Positions 32,008-39,722 of a stretch of DNA of 64,000 nt are shown in pieces. Below the pieces are notes generated by a model that saw nothing but the letters and a program-made list of their open reading frames with translations, did no database searches and had not been told where the DNA came from. Source of the DNA: Chryseobacterium glaciei (GTDB lineage: Bacteria; Bacteroidota; Bacteroidia; Flavobacteriales; Weeksellaceae); NCBI RefSeq assembly GCF_001648155.1, contig NZ_CP015199.1, forward strand, positions 1,054,001 through 1,118,000. The letters are read 5' to 3'. The stretch's first letter is position 1. Every line of letters begins with the position of its first letter. The position numbers and the translations under genes were made by a program.

Positions 32008-32649
32008 TTAACTGTTTACATTTTTTAATTCTCTCCAAAAAGTATCTTTATGCAGTCCAAATTCTGCAATCAATAATTTGTTAATAAACGGAATTTCCGC
32101 CAATTTATATGCTTTCTTTTCTACAATTCTTTCGAGATATAGTTTTCGGTAGGTTTTGTCTTTTAATTCTTCTTCCCAATTTATTTTTTCTATATCAATA
32201 TCAGATCCGATTGCTGAATAATGAAATTCTGATAAAATACTTTCCAACATTTTAATCAAAGGATCTTCTGCATCTGCAGTCTGTAATCCTTCAACAATTT
32301 GCGGTAAAAATCTTAATGATAAATCCGCAGATAGTATGGAAGAAATGTCTCTTGTTCCTTTATATGATGGAATTAATTCATTTAAATCCTTTGCTGTATC
32401 TCTACGAATTAAATACAATTGAGCACTGTGATATAATACTTTTCCTGCCCAAACTGCTGTTTCTTTGTTGCAGTTTATTTCATCAGATAAAAATTCCAGT
32501 CTTTCTTTTTCAAATTCCGTTTCAAAATAATCGGATGCGTCTTGCTCTTCCTTTTTTGAGATTTCTTTTATATCTGCAAAAATCGTGATGCATTCATCTT
32601 TTCGAAGAAGAAATAAGGTGTCTAAAAATGGGGAGGTATTTTCCATCAT
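32008..32649 (-). CDS. Hypothetical protein upstream of the MoxR operon
   Basis: A 213-residue acidic, helical protein without signal peptide or membrane helix. It precedes the MoxR gene by 175 nt in the same direction and is probably an accessory component of the ternary system. I see no motif. The start is taken as the first of two adjacent ATGs. Confidence 0.6.
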   Translation of the reverse strand: MMENTSPFLDTLFLLRKDECITIFADIKEISKKEEQDASDYFETEFEKERLEFLSDEINCNKETAVWAGKVLYHSAQLYLIRRDTAKDLNELIPSYKGTRDISSILSADLSLRFLPQIVEGLQTADAEDPLIKMLESILSEFHYSAIGSDIDIEKINWEEELKDKTYRKLYLERIVEKKAYKLAEIPFINKLLIAEFGLHKDTFWRELKNVNS

Positions 32650-32731
32650 CTAACAAAAATAAAAATATTATTTGTGAATTGTGAATTTTGCGTCGCAAGT
32701 TAATTGTTAATTAATTTCAGTTCGGGATAAG

Positions 32732-32764
32732 AAACCTAACAGGTTTTGAAAACCTGTTAGGTTT
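32732..32764. repeat. Perfect palindromic hairpin
   Basis: AAACCTAACAGGTTTT and its exact complement form a 16-bp arm pair around a single base. It looks like a dispersed palindrome or a bidirectional terminator between the bpX region and the repeat that follows. Confidence 0.6.
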
Positions 32765-32792
32765 GATTTAAGCAGCTTTTTTTACAATACTT

Positions 32793-32886
32793 TAGCCCCG
32801 ATTGGAACGACATCCTTTTTTGTTGCGGCCGGAGCGAAGCGGAGGCCGTAACAAAAAAGATATAGTGGAAAGCGGGAAATAGCTCC
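32793..32886. repeat. Dispersed palindromic repeat (AGCCCCGATT family), copy 2
   Basis: Same ends as the element at 9597 (AGCCCCGATTGGAACGACAT and GGAAAGCGGGAAATAGCTCC), with a longer GC-rich centre, GCGGCCGGAGCGAAGCGGAG. Confidence 0.7.
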
Positions 32887-32971
32887 AAAAAATGAGTAAT
32901 GATAAAAATTATCTTACGATTTCTTTACTTCCATAAGTTTACTACAGACTCCTTCCACCCTTCGAAATATT

Positions 32972-33361
32972 TTAATTTATGATCTCAACAATATTATTTT
33001 CCGGATCAAGAATTACACTTTCGTAATAACCATCGCCGGATGTGCGAGGTTCTCCGACAATTTCGTAGCCGTCATTTCTCAATGTTTCTGTAATTGCGTC
33101 AACTTTTTCGTTGCTTCCTGTTGAAAATGCAAGATGCACAATTCCAAATTTCTGAGCGTCGTATGAATTGTTTCCTTCCTGAATATCTGGTCTTGTCATG
33201 ATCTCCAATCGTGAACCATTTTCAAAGCTTAAGAAATATGACTCAAAGTTTTTCACAGGATTATGGTACTTTTCATTGGAAGTTGCACCAAAATATTTTT
33301 GATAAAATTCCTTCATTTTTTCTAAATCTCTAACCCAAATAGCAATATGCTCTATCTTCAT
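32972..33361 (-). CDS. VOC-family (lactoylglutathione lyase-like) protein
   Basis: A 129-residue protein from the ATG at 33361, opening MKIEHIAIWVRDLEKMKEFY and closing with ESVILDPENNIVEI, both diagnostic of the vicinal oxygen chelate fold. Candidate metal ligands are His5, the His in IVHLAFS and the terminal Glu. An upstream in-frame extension of 19 residues would start in the divergent promoter region and is unlikely. Divergent from deoD. Confidence 0.8.
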   Translation of the reverse strand: MKIEHIAIWVRDLEKMKEFYQKYFGATSNEKYHNPVKNFESYFLSFENGSRLEIMTRPDIQEGNNSYDAQKFGIVHLAFSTGSNEKVDAITETLRNDGYEIVGEPRTSGDGYYESVILDPENNIVEIIN

Positions 33362-33419
33362 TTTTTTAATTTTACATAAAGATAATAATTGTCTTTTATA
33401 AATTGACAAGTAGCACAAA

Positions 33420-33454
33420 TTGACAATTCACTTTTCACAGATTTGCTATCTTTG
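33420..33454 (+). promoter_or_regulatory. Promoter of deoD
   Basis: TTGACA at 33420 and TATCTTTG at 33447-33454, with the ATG 20 nt further on, match the Bacteroidota promoter layout. Confidence 0.6.
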
Positions 33455-33473
33455 TGCCATTCAAAATAAAATT

Positions 33474-34184
33474 ATGAGTATCCACATTAGTGCAAAAAAG
33501 GGAGAAATTGCTAAAGTTGTATTGCAGCCGGGGGATCCGCTTCGCGCACAGTATATTGCAGAAAACTTTTTAGAAAACGCAAAATTAGTAAGTAAAACAA
33601 GAGGTATTTTTTATTATACCGGTCTTTATAAAGGTAAAGAAATCACTGTAGGAGCCAGCGGAATGGGATTTCCAAGCATTGGAATTTATTCTTTTGAGCT
33701 GTACACAGAATATGAAGTGGAGACAATCATCAGAATCGGAACTTGTGGAGCGTATACAACAGATTTGAAAACTTTTGATATTTTAAATGTTGAAAATGCA
33801 GCAAGTGAAAGCACCTACGCAAAATATGCATGGGAAATTGAAGATGAAATTCTTTCTCATCAAGGAAATATTTTTGACACGATTAACGCAACTGCGGAAG
33901 AATTAGCTTTAAAAACAAAAGCCATCAACGTTCACAGTAGTGATATTTTCTACAGAAAAGATCAGGCTGTTCCGGCAATTGCAGCGAAATATAACTGTCC
34001 GGCTGTTGAAATGGAAGCCTTTGGATTGTACGCTAATGCAAAACATTTAGGAAAAAATGCAGCGACGATTCTTACCGTAACTGATATTATTCCGACTCAC
34101 GAAAATATTTCGGCTGATCAAAGAGAAACTGCTTTGAAACCGATGATCGAACTTGCTTTGGAAGCTGCTTGGAAAAGCATCTAA
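33474..34184 (+). CDS. deoD: Purine nucleoside phosphorylase
   Basis: A 236-residue enzyme of the hexameric PNP/uridine phosphorylase family: VVLQPGDPLRAQYIAENFLE with the phosphate-binding Arg, IGTCGAY, VEMEAFGLYA and the late catalytic Asp in TVTDIIPTHE (Asp204 region). It cleaves purine ribo- and deoxyribonucleosides with phosphate in the salvage pathway. The start at 33474 is chosen because it follows the promoter directly and gives the standard length; a TTG 54 nt upstream lies in the promoter. Confidence 0.93.
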   Translation: MSIHISAKKGEIAKVVLQPGDPLRAQYIAENFLENAKLVSKTRGIFYYTGLYKGKEITVGASGMGFPSIGIYSFELYTEYEVETIIRIGTCGAYTTDLKTFDILNVENAASESTYAKYAWEIEDEILSHQGNIFDTINATAEELALKTKAINVHSSDIFYRKDQAVPAIAAKYNCPAVEMEAFGLYANAKHLGKNAATILTVTDIIPTHENISADQRETALKPMIELALEAAWKSI

Positions 34185-34206
34185 ACAAAAAGCAATGCTA
34201 TAAAAT

Positions 34207-34240
34207 AAAAAGAGCTTTACATTAATTTGTAGAGCTCTTT
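34207..34240. terminator. Bidirectional terminator between deoD and tatD
   Basis: AAGAGCTTTACA and TGTAGAGCTCTT form a 12-bp stem with one G-U pair, flanked by A and T runs. Confidence 0.8.
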
Positions 34241-34241
34241 T

Positions 34242-35027
34242 CTATATTCTGAAAAATTTTCTGGCGACTTCCGTCGTTTCATCCGCAACTTCGGAAATAC
34301 TTACTTTCTTTAATTTTGCAATTGTTTGTGCAACATAAGGCAAATAGGATGGTTCGTTTCGGCGGTTTTGTGTTCTCGGCATATTTTTCGGCAGCATGAA
34401 TGGTGCATCTGTTTCGATCATCATTCGGTCAAGAGGAACATATTTAATGACATCTTCCAAATGTTTAAATCTTTTATCATCGCTGATCGCTCCTGTAAAT
34501 CCTAAATAAAATCCTTTATCTAAATAAATCTTTGCTTCATTCAAAGTTCCTGTGAAACAATGAACAACCGCTTCGGGAAGTTTTGAAAGATATTCATCGA
34601 TAATTTCGTTAAATCTTTTAAACGCAGATCTTTCGTGAAGAAAAAGAGGTTTGTCAACTTCAATGGCCAATTCGAGTTGAGCGCGATAACATCTTTCCTG
34701 AGTGGGTCTTGGTGAAAAATCGCGGTCAAAATCCAGTCCGCATTCTCCGACCGATATGACTTGGTCTTGTTTTAATAATTTTCGAAGTTCGTTGATGCTT
34801 TCATTGTTAAAAGATTTTGCATCATGAGGATGAATTCCTGCGGTTGAAAATAAAATTTCAGGATAATCTTCTGCAATCTCTGCTGATTCTTTGCTTCCGC
34901 GGACGCTTGTTCCTGTGAGAATCATTTGCTCTACTCCATTATCCAACGCTCGGTTGATAATTTCTTCGTGTTCGTTGTGGAATTGTTTATTGGTCAGGTT
35001 AATGCCAATATCGATGTAAGTGTTCAT
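34242..35027 (-). CDS. tatD: TatD-family metal-dependent nuclease
   Basis: A 261-residue TIM-barrel hydrolase with the TatD signatures: DIGINLTNKQF (relative of the DxHxH start, here with Asn at the second position), GIHPHDA, VGECGLDFDRDFS, FLHERSA, HCFTGT and MIETDAPF. TatD enzymes are 3'-5' exonucleases on DNA or RNA. Its promoter carries the same operator as the TROVE gene and the permuted tRNA-like clusters, linking it to that regulon although it lies 13 kb away. Motif I is slightly atypical, so the exact activity should not be assumed. Confidence 0.85.
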   Translation of the reverse strand: MNTYIDIGINLTNKQFHNEHEEIINRALDNGVEQMILTGTSVRGSKESAEIAEDYPEILFSTAGIHPHDAKSFNNESINELRKLLKQDQVISVGECGLDFDRDFSPRPTQERCYRAQLELAIEVDKPLFLHERSAFKRFNEIIDEYLSKLPEAVVHCFTGTLNEAKIYLDKGFYLGFTGAISDDKRFKHLEDVIKYVPLDRMMIETDAPFMLPKNMPRTQNRRNEPSYLPYVAQTIAKLKKVSISEVADETTEVARKFFRI

Positions 35028-35045
35028 ATTTTAAAATTTTAGCTG

Positions 35046-35082
35046 ACAAAGCTAAAGCACAAGTACGCAATCTTTTTACGCA
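35046..35082 (-). promoter_or_regulatory. Regulon promoter of tatD
   Basis: Minus strand: TGCGTA, 7 nt, TGCGTA (35082-35064), 9 nt, then the -7 box TAGCTTTGT (35054-35046). The ATG is 19 nt downstream. Same spacing as at 8955, 11317 and 14203. Confidence 0.7.
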
Positions 35083-35095
35083 GTAAAAAATATTT

Positions 35096-35746
35096 TTATT
35101 CATTAATAAAAATTTCCAGAAAACCAATCAATTGAGTTCCGCCATGGCTCCAACGAATTCCGTGACCGTCTTTTTCTCTTATCTCAAAAACCAATTCATG
35201 TTTGTAGTGAAAAAAAACATTCCACCACGTTTGATTGTTGATGATATAATTAATTTTCTCCATTACTTTTTGTTGTTTTTGTTGATTATTTCCTTTCACT
35301 TCACCCCAAAACAGATCATCCATTCTTCCGACATGCTTTTCCCAAGCGCGTTGGGCAATGGTGATTTCATCATTAAAAGATTTCATACAACTTTCAATCA
35401 AAGCATCTTTAGAAGGAGGAATTGCATGTTCATCCCGAATACTTGCTGAAGTTAGTCTTTGACCTAAAATATCCAGCCAATATTCGAACGGAATTTCCTG
35501 TAATTGTTGAGCGATAATCTCATCTGAATCATCAGTTTCAAGAATATTGATGAATGTAGAAAAACTTTTATCACGGTCTATTTTTATTTCTTCATTAAAA
35601 TAAGGCAAATCCCAATCTATAGTTTTGTCTTTATATTTCTGAATATTTTTTGATAAAATTTCCAGATGCTCTGACGATAAAATCGGATAGTATTTTTCTT
35701 TCCAAGATGTTGAAAGGAATGGAATATATTTTTCAAACAGATTCAT
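35096..35746 (-). CDS. Hypothetical protein, 216 residues
   Basis: A soluble protein with many aromatic residues and no known motif, signal peptide or membrane helix. Its start follows the DUF434-like gene stop by 1 nt, so the two form an operon. The C-terminal part (GHGIRWSHGGTQLIGFLEIF) looks conserved and beta-rich. Not recognised. Confidence 0.6.
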   Translation of the reverse strand: MNLFEKYIPFLSTSWKEKYYPILSSEHLEILSKNIQKYKDKTIDWDLPYFNEEIKIDRDKSFSTFINILETDDSDEIIAQQLQEIPFEYWLDILGQRLTSASIRDEHAIPPSKDALIESCMKSFNDEITIAQRAWEKHVGRMDDLFWGEVKGNNQQKQQKVMEKINYIINNQTWWNVFFHYKHELVFEIREKDGHGIRWSHGGTQLIGFLEIFINE

Positions 35747-35747
35747 T

Positions 35748-36467
35748 TTAAAACATTTTAATCAGATTAACAGAAAGTTTTTCCTCCTGAATTAAATAAT
35801 CAATTACATTGAACCATTTTTTGCAGTGATCCAAAATCCATGCATCGGAAGAAGCTATGATTTCGGCATTTTCTGCTAAAAATTTATCGGGATTGAATTG
35901 TAGATCAACTTCCCAATTGAGGTTGTTTTCCTGAGCAAATTCGAGAATAATTTGTTTAATTCTTCCGCTGTTGGAGACGGGCTTATCGAAAATCCAGACT
36001 AATTTTTGAAGTTTTGTCTTTTGAAAAAACTGAGAAACCAATTCTATACTTTTTTGAGTCTGATTAACTCTTTTATAGGTTCCATGAACACCGGAAAGGT
36101 CGCGATAACAACCATCAAGACCTCTAAAAATATAGGCTTGCGAAAGTAAACTTTCCAACAAAATTAAAATATTAAAGCCATCCAAATAAATGATTTTATC
36201 TTTTAAATCTGATGCTTCAATCTGTTTTAATTTTCTATTTTGAATCTGTTTTTCCGATGCAGAAGCACCACGAAGCGCCTGAATTTGCCTGGTTTTTAAT
36301 TTATAGCGATTTCCAACCAATTCTGAACTCGCTCTTTCAGCATAATCTCTGCTTAAAAGATAATTCATATCGTGAACGGCCAATTTTAATTTGTCAATTT
36401 GCTTTTCTGCTCCGAATAGTGTGTCGTCGCCTGTGTTTTTGCCGCGGTTTCTGTTGTTCATGGTCAA
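35748..36467 (-). CDS. DUF434/DUF5616-like protein
   Basis: A 239-residue protein. The N-terminal half (MNYLLSRDYAERASSELVGN, then RQIQALRGASA) matches DUF434-type sequences. The C-terminal half has acidic strand ends (IIYLDGFNILI, LVWIFDKPVS, ASSDAWILDHC) arranged like a PIN/NYN-type nuclease. Such a fold would bind metal and cut RNA, but no experiment is implied. It is in one operon with the 216-residue gene downstream. Confidence 0.65.
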   Translation of the reverse strand: MTMNNRNRGKNTGDDTLFGAEKQIDKLKLAVHDMNYLLSRDYAERASSELVGNRYKLKTRQIQALRGASASEKQIQNRKLKQIEASDLKDKIIYLDGFNILILLESLLSQAYIFRGLDGCYRDLSGVHGTYKRVNQTQKSIELVSQFFQKTKLQKLVWIFDKPVSNSGRIKQIILEFAQENNLNWEVDLQFNPDKFLAENAEIIASSDAWILDHCKKWFNVIDYLIQEEKLSVNLIKMF

Positions 36468-36596
36468 ATGTAAAAAGATTTATTTAGAATTTGAACTATG
36501 AATTTTTGATAAAGATTATTGTGTTCTATTTTGCTTTAAAATAAAAAATGAAAGAATATTTAATAAAAAAAATACAGGAGCACAAAAATAATATAT

Positions 36597-36625
36597 TGGA
36601 GTTGCTAACTTTGTTAGGAACTCCA
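36597..36625 (-). terminator. Terminator of the leftmost cargo operon
   Basis: Minus strand: GGAGTTCCTAAC and GTTAGCAACTCC pair with one mismatch; an AT-rich stretch follows. It overlaps the stop codon of the 58-residue gene. Confidence 0.6.
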
Positions 36626-36790
36626 TTCGGGGATTTCTATAGTATCTAACCATTCATTAAAACTCCTTACTTCTTTTGAGAATAAAACTAAATCCTCAGA
36701 ATCAATATAATCTTTCTTTACAATATCAACGGCATAGTTTAAAATAAATACAAATTGTTTTCTAACTGTTAATAAATTTTCTGTTATCAT
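36614..36790 (-). CDS. Small hypothetical protein, 58 residues
   Basis: It begins 3 nt after the stop of the lipoprotein gene at 36794, ends in a terminator, and reads as an acidic soluble peptide ending FNEWLDTIEIPEWSS. Codon use and the tight coupling argue for a real gene. It lies at the tail of an effector/immunity-type run downstream of VgrG, so a small immunity or accessory role is possible but not shown. Confidence 0.55.
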   Translation of the reverse strand: MITENLLTVRKQFVFILNYAVDIVKKDYIDSEDLVLFSKEVRSFNEWLDTIEIPEWSS

Positions 36791-36793
36791 AAA

Positions 36794-37348
36794 TCACCAA
36801 TTTACTTTGAATCTTTTTTCGGTTAATTTATCATCTTTAGAAAATGCTTTAATAATAATACTATCATTTTTCTTATTTAAGTCATACTTAATTTTTTTTA
36901 TGATAGGTTCGTTTTCCTGAATTATAATCGAGTCACCTCTTTTAAGTGAATTAAATAATATCAACTGCTCTCCGCTTAAGTCATTTTTTGAAACAGGAAG
37001 GTAATTAAAAATTATTTTAAATTTTAAATCTTTATCTAATTTACTTTTTTGAAAATTATAAATTACTTTATTATTTTCATCTAAAATTAAATAATCATTA
37101 AATTGAGATTGTAATTTATTATCAATTTTTGCTTGTATTAATAAAAAATCAACCTCAGGATTTTTTTTTATTATGAACTCTAAAGGATAGCGCACTAAAA
37201 CTTTATCACTTTCTAGCTCTTTGTAATTTTCACTGATTGAAAGTATACTATTTGTACTTATTTGCTTTACAATAAATTGATCATTACTTTTACATTCAAA
37301 TAGAGATATACAAATAATAATCAATAAACTAACGTATCTTTTTTTCAT
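36794..37348 (-). CDS. Lipoprotein, candidate immunity protein
   Basis: A 184-residue protein with a signal peptide and lipobox-like ISLFEC before residue 20, then a beta-rich periplasmic domain. It lies 1 nt after the 247-residue gene at 37350 in the T6SS cargo region. T6SS effectors acting in the periplasm are commonly paired with lipoprotein immunity proteins, so that role is plausible. Confidence 0.55.
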   Translation of the reverse strand: MKKRYVSLLIIICISLFECKSNDQFIVKQISTNSILSISENYKELESDKVLVRYPLEFIIKKNPEVDFLLIQAKIDNKLQSQFNDYLILDENNKVIYNFQKSKLDKDLKFKIIFNYLPVSKNDLSGEQLILFNSLKRGDSIIIQENEPIIKKIKYDLNKKNDSIIIKAFSKDDKLTEKRFKVNW

Positions 37349-37349
37349 A

Positions 37350-38093
37350 TTATTTTATAAAAATGGTTTCAATAATAGCAACTCTATCATTAATCTTTTC
37401 ATCATCTTCCCAACGATAAAGTATGAGATATTTATTTGAAGAAATGTATGGTTTAGTTTGTGCCTTAGTCCACTCATTTCTATCCGATTTTTCTTGCAAA
37501 ACTACTGCTTTATTTAATTGTTCATATTTTCTAATTTTCCCAGATAATAATTTTTCTAAAATATCTTGACTTACATTAATAACTTCATATTTTTTCACTT
37601 TATTATCCTGTACATTTCCTGTAGAAAAAGACAAATCATTAGCATTAAGTCCTATAAACTCTTCTATCCCTCTTATCCCAAGATTTTTTGCAGTATCTAG
37701 AGTTTTCGCAATGGCTTCGTCAGTCATACTCTTAATCTGCTCTTTTGTATCCTCAATCATTAAACCTATAATAAAGTCTAGTGCAGGAATAGGACCTGGT
37801 AATTGACCTTGCTCTCCATTTCCTGATATGAATTTTGCTAAATCAAGAAACGCTATACATTCTAAAACTTCAAGACCTATTTTTGCAACTTTACTATAAA
37901 TATTAGTTTCTCTAAAATAATCTAACTGACTAATTCCTTTTGACGTAACAACTTCTCCAGTTGCTCGATTTTTAAATCCGTAATTTGAAGCTCGTTGTAC
38001 AGTATATTCTTCTCCTGCATTATCAAATCCTGTATAAGTATAGAGTTTGCTCCTTGTTCTTACAACTCCATCATTGAAAGCTAGTTTTTTCAT
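37350..38093 (-). CDS. Putative effector fragment or cargo protein
   Basis: A 247-residue protein without signal peptide, with a hydrophobic central stretch (about 72-115, including ECIAFLDLAKFI and PALDFIIGLMI). The reading frame is open for another 15 codons upstream of the ATG (ending AVHQLK), so it may be the C-terminal module of a once longer effector. It is followed by a lipoprotein gene at 1 nt spacing, an effector-immunity arrangement. Not recognised. Confidence 0.5.
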   Translation of the reverse strand: MKKLAFNDGVVRTRSKLYTYTGFDNAGEEYTVQRASNYGFKNRATGEVVTSKGISQLDYFRETNIYSKVAKIGLEVLECIAFLDLAKFISGNGEQGQLPGPIPALDFIIGLMIEDTKEQIKSMTDEAIAKTLDTAKNLGIRGIEEFIGLNANDLSFSTGNVQDNKVKKYEVINVSQDILEKLLSGKIRKYEQLNKAVVLQEKSDRNEWTKAQTKPYISSNKYLILYRWEDDEKINDRVAIIETIFIK

Positions 38094-38285
38094 TTTAAGC
38101 TGGTGAACGGCAATTGCATTTCTACTTTTCCGTCTCGCTAATAAAATGAAAAACTATTCCTGCTAGAAAAGATTTCATAATATTAAATAAAGATTATTCT
38201 TGAGAGTTTAAAAAAAATTTTATTAAAAAAAGCGACTGCAATTAATTGAAAATGTTAATTTCTTTCAGGATATTTATATCTCAAA

Positions 38286-38633
38286 TTATAATTTTCTTAA
38301 AAATATTGAATCTTGCTTATATAAGTCATTTGCACCACCAGAGGTCTCAATTGTATCGGTTAAATATCCATTCTTTTTTAAAAAAAATAAATTTGCTAAA
38401 TTATGAGTTTCCATTCCAAAGCTTAATTTGGTTGATCTTGTTACTTTAAAATAACCTTTTGCAGAAGTTTTAGCAACAATAACATTTTCACCATCTAATT
38501 GCTGGGTAATCTCTACATCTTCAACAGGTTTTTTTGTAGTGGAATCATAAACGTAACATTCCATAGCGACTCTTTGTGTATCTTTTGCACACGATAAAAT
38601 AATAAATATTAGTAATAAAATTAATTTTTTCAT
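38286..38633 (-). CDS. Small lipoprotein with a regulatory-like beta domain
   Basis: A 115-residue protein with signal peptide and lipobox ILSC, followed by CYVYDSTTKKPVEDVEITQQ and KTSAKGYFKVTRS, the pattern of carboxypeptidase-regulatory/transthyretin-like domains. Its ATG overlaps the stop of the decayed metallopeptidase frame (ATGA), so it was probably the immunity partner of that effector. Confidence 0.65.
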   Translation of the reverse strand: MKKLILLLIFIILSCAKDTQRVAMECYVYDSTTKKPVEDVEITQQLDGENVIVAKTSAKGYFKVTRSTKLSFGMETHNLANLFFLKKNGYLTDTIETSGGANDLYKQDSIFLRKL

Positions 38634-39262
38634 TTTATTTTTAGTTTAGTTAACCAAAGTAATCCTAGAACATCTTTTTCAGCAGCTACCATTCTAGTTC
38701 TATCTTTAATCCTTGGTTCTTTATTATAATATTTCATAACATCAATTTCACCAGATAAAGGATAATCTTCTCCATCTGTTTTCATTTCATTCCAATGTGA
38801 CACTTTGTCCCATACTGTTTCATTTCCTTTTGTAGGTTTAGTATCTTGAGGTAAATAATAAGAGCTTCCTTTATGTTGCCAAGAATAAACCGTTCCTCCA
38901 TAAGCTTGTAGAAGCTCATGCCCAATTTCATGATCTGTAGTTTCTTTAAACTCTTCGTTTTCAACACTTATATCTTGATATTCCCATGTTTTAAGATAAT
39001 GATATTCATGTTTTTTTCCGCCGTAAAAGTGATATCATTCGGCGCATTCACATTAATATTCCCCGTTCCATCCATCAAATACGTATTTCCAGTCGGATCT
39101 TCTATGAAAACAGAACTTTTCTGCATCATTCAAAATAATCTTCGTTCCTGAGCGCGTATGAATTACTTTTTTATCATTTCCAGATGTATGATAAGAGTTT
39201 CTGAACCATTGTAATCCATTCCCGACACAAAAGGTTTTTCAGCATAAATGAGGTTGAGATTC
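38630..39262 (-). pseudogene. Decayed VgrG tail fused to a zinc-metallopeptidase effector
   Basis: Two parts are visible on the minus strand. From 39262 to about 39000, stretches such as AEKPFVSGMDYNGSET and DGTGNINVNAPNDITFTAEK match the VgrG at 41050-42972, but several frameshifts break the frame. From about 39013 to 38630 an open frame without start contains TDHEIGHELLQAYGG, an HExxH zinc-protease motif, and runs to a TGA overlapping the next lipoprotein start. I read this as a remnant of an evolved VgrG or adjacent effector displaced by newer cargo. Confidence 0.7.
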
Positions 39263-39295
39263 AAAATCACAGATATTTCTTTACTGGTTTTAAAA

Positions 39296-39721
39296 TTATT
39301 TTTTCAAAAATTTAAAATAATATGTAAGAATTAACAAAGGAAAAAATGATAAAAATAAGCGAGTAATAATTCCTAGTTTAAATAAATTATATTCACCTGG
39401 ATCAATAAGCAAAAATTCAAAAATAATTATAATTGCAAATGAAATAGCTGGAATGACAAAATAGTTTTTGGTTTTATCTTTAAATAAATAAATGAATAAA
39501 GTAGATATGTTTAATATAATATAAAAAATAGTCATCAAAACCATCGATAGAATATCCAGCTTACCATTGAAGCTAAAAAATTTTAAGCTAGACAAAAGCA
39601 TTAAAAGTATTCCACCGATAAAAAAATTAGTTATAAAATGTAATTTATATTTAATCCATAAAAATAAAATAACCGTAATAATTAAAATTAAAATTACGAT
39701 TTGCGAAAAATTTATTATCAT
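39296..39721 (-). CDS. Four-helix membrane protein, candidate immunity protein
   Basis: A 141-residue integral membrane protein with about four hydrophobic helices and little else. It starts 1 nt after the stop of the 450-residue cargo gene. Polytopic immunity proteins are typical partners of membrane- or lipid-active T6SS effectors, which fits the phospholipase-like neighbour. Confidence 0.55.
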   Translation of the reverse strand: MIINFSQIVILILIITVILFLWIKYKLHFITNFFIGGILLMLLSSLKFFSFNGKLDILSMVLMTIFYIILNISTLFIYLFKDKTKNYFVIPAISFAIIIIFEFLLIDPGEYNLFKLGIITRLFLSFFPLLILTYYFKFLKK

Positions 39722-39722
39722 T

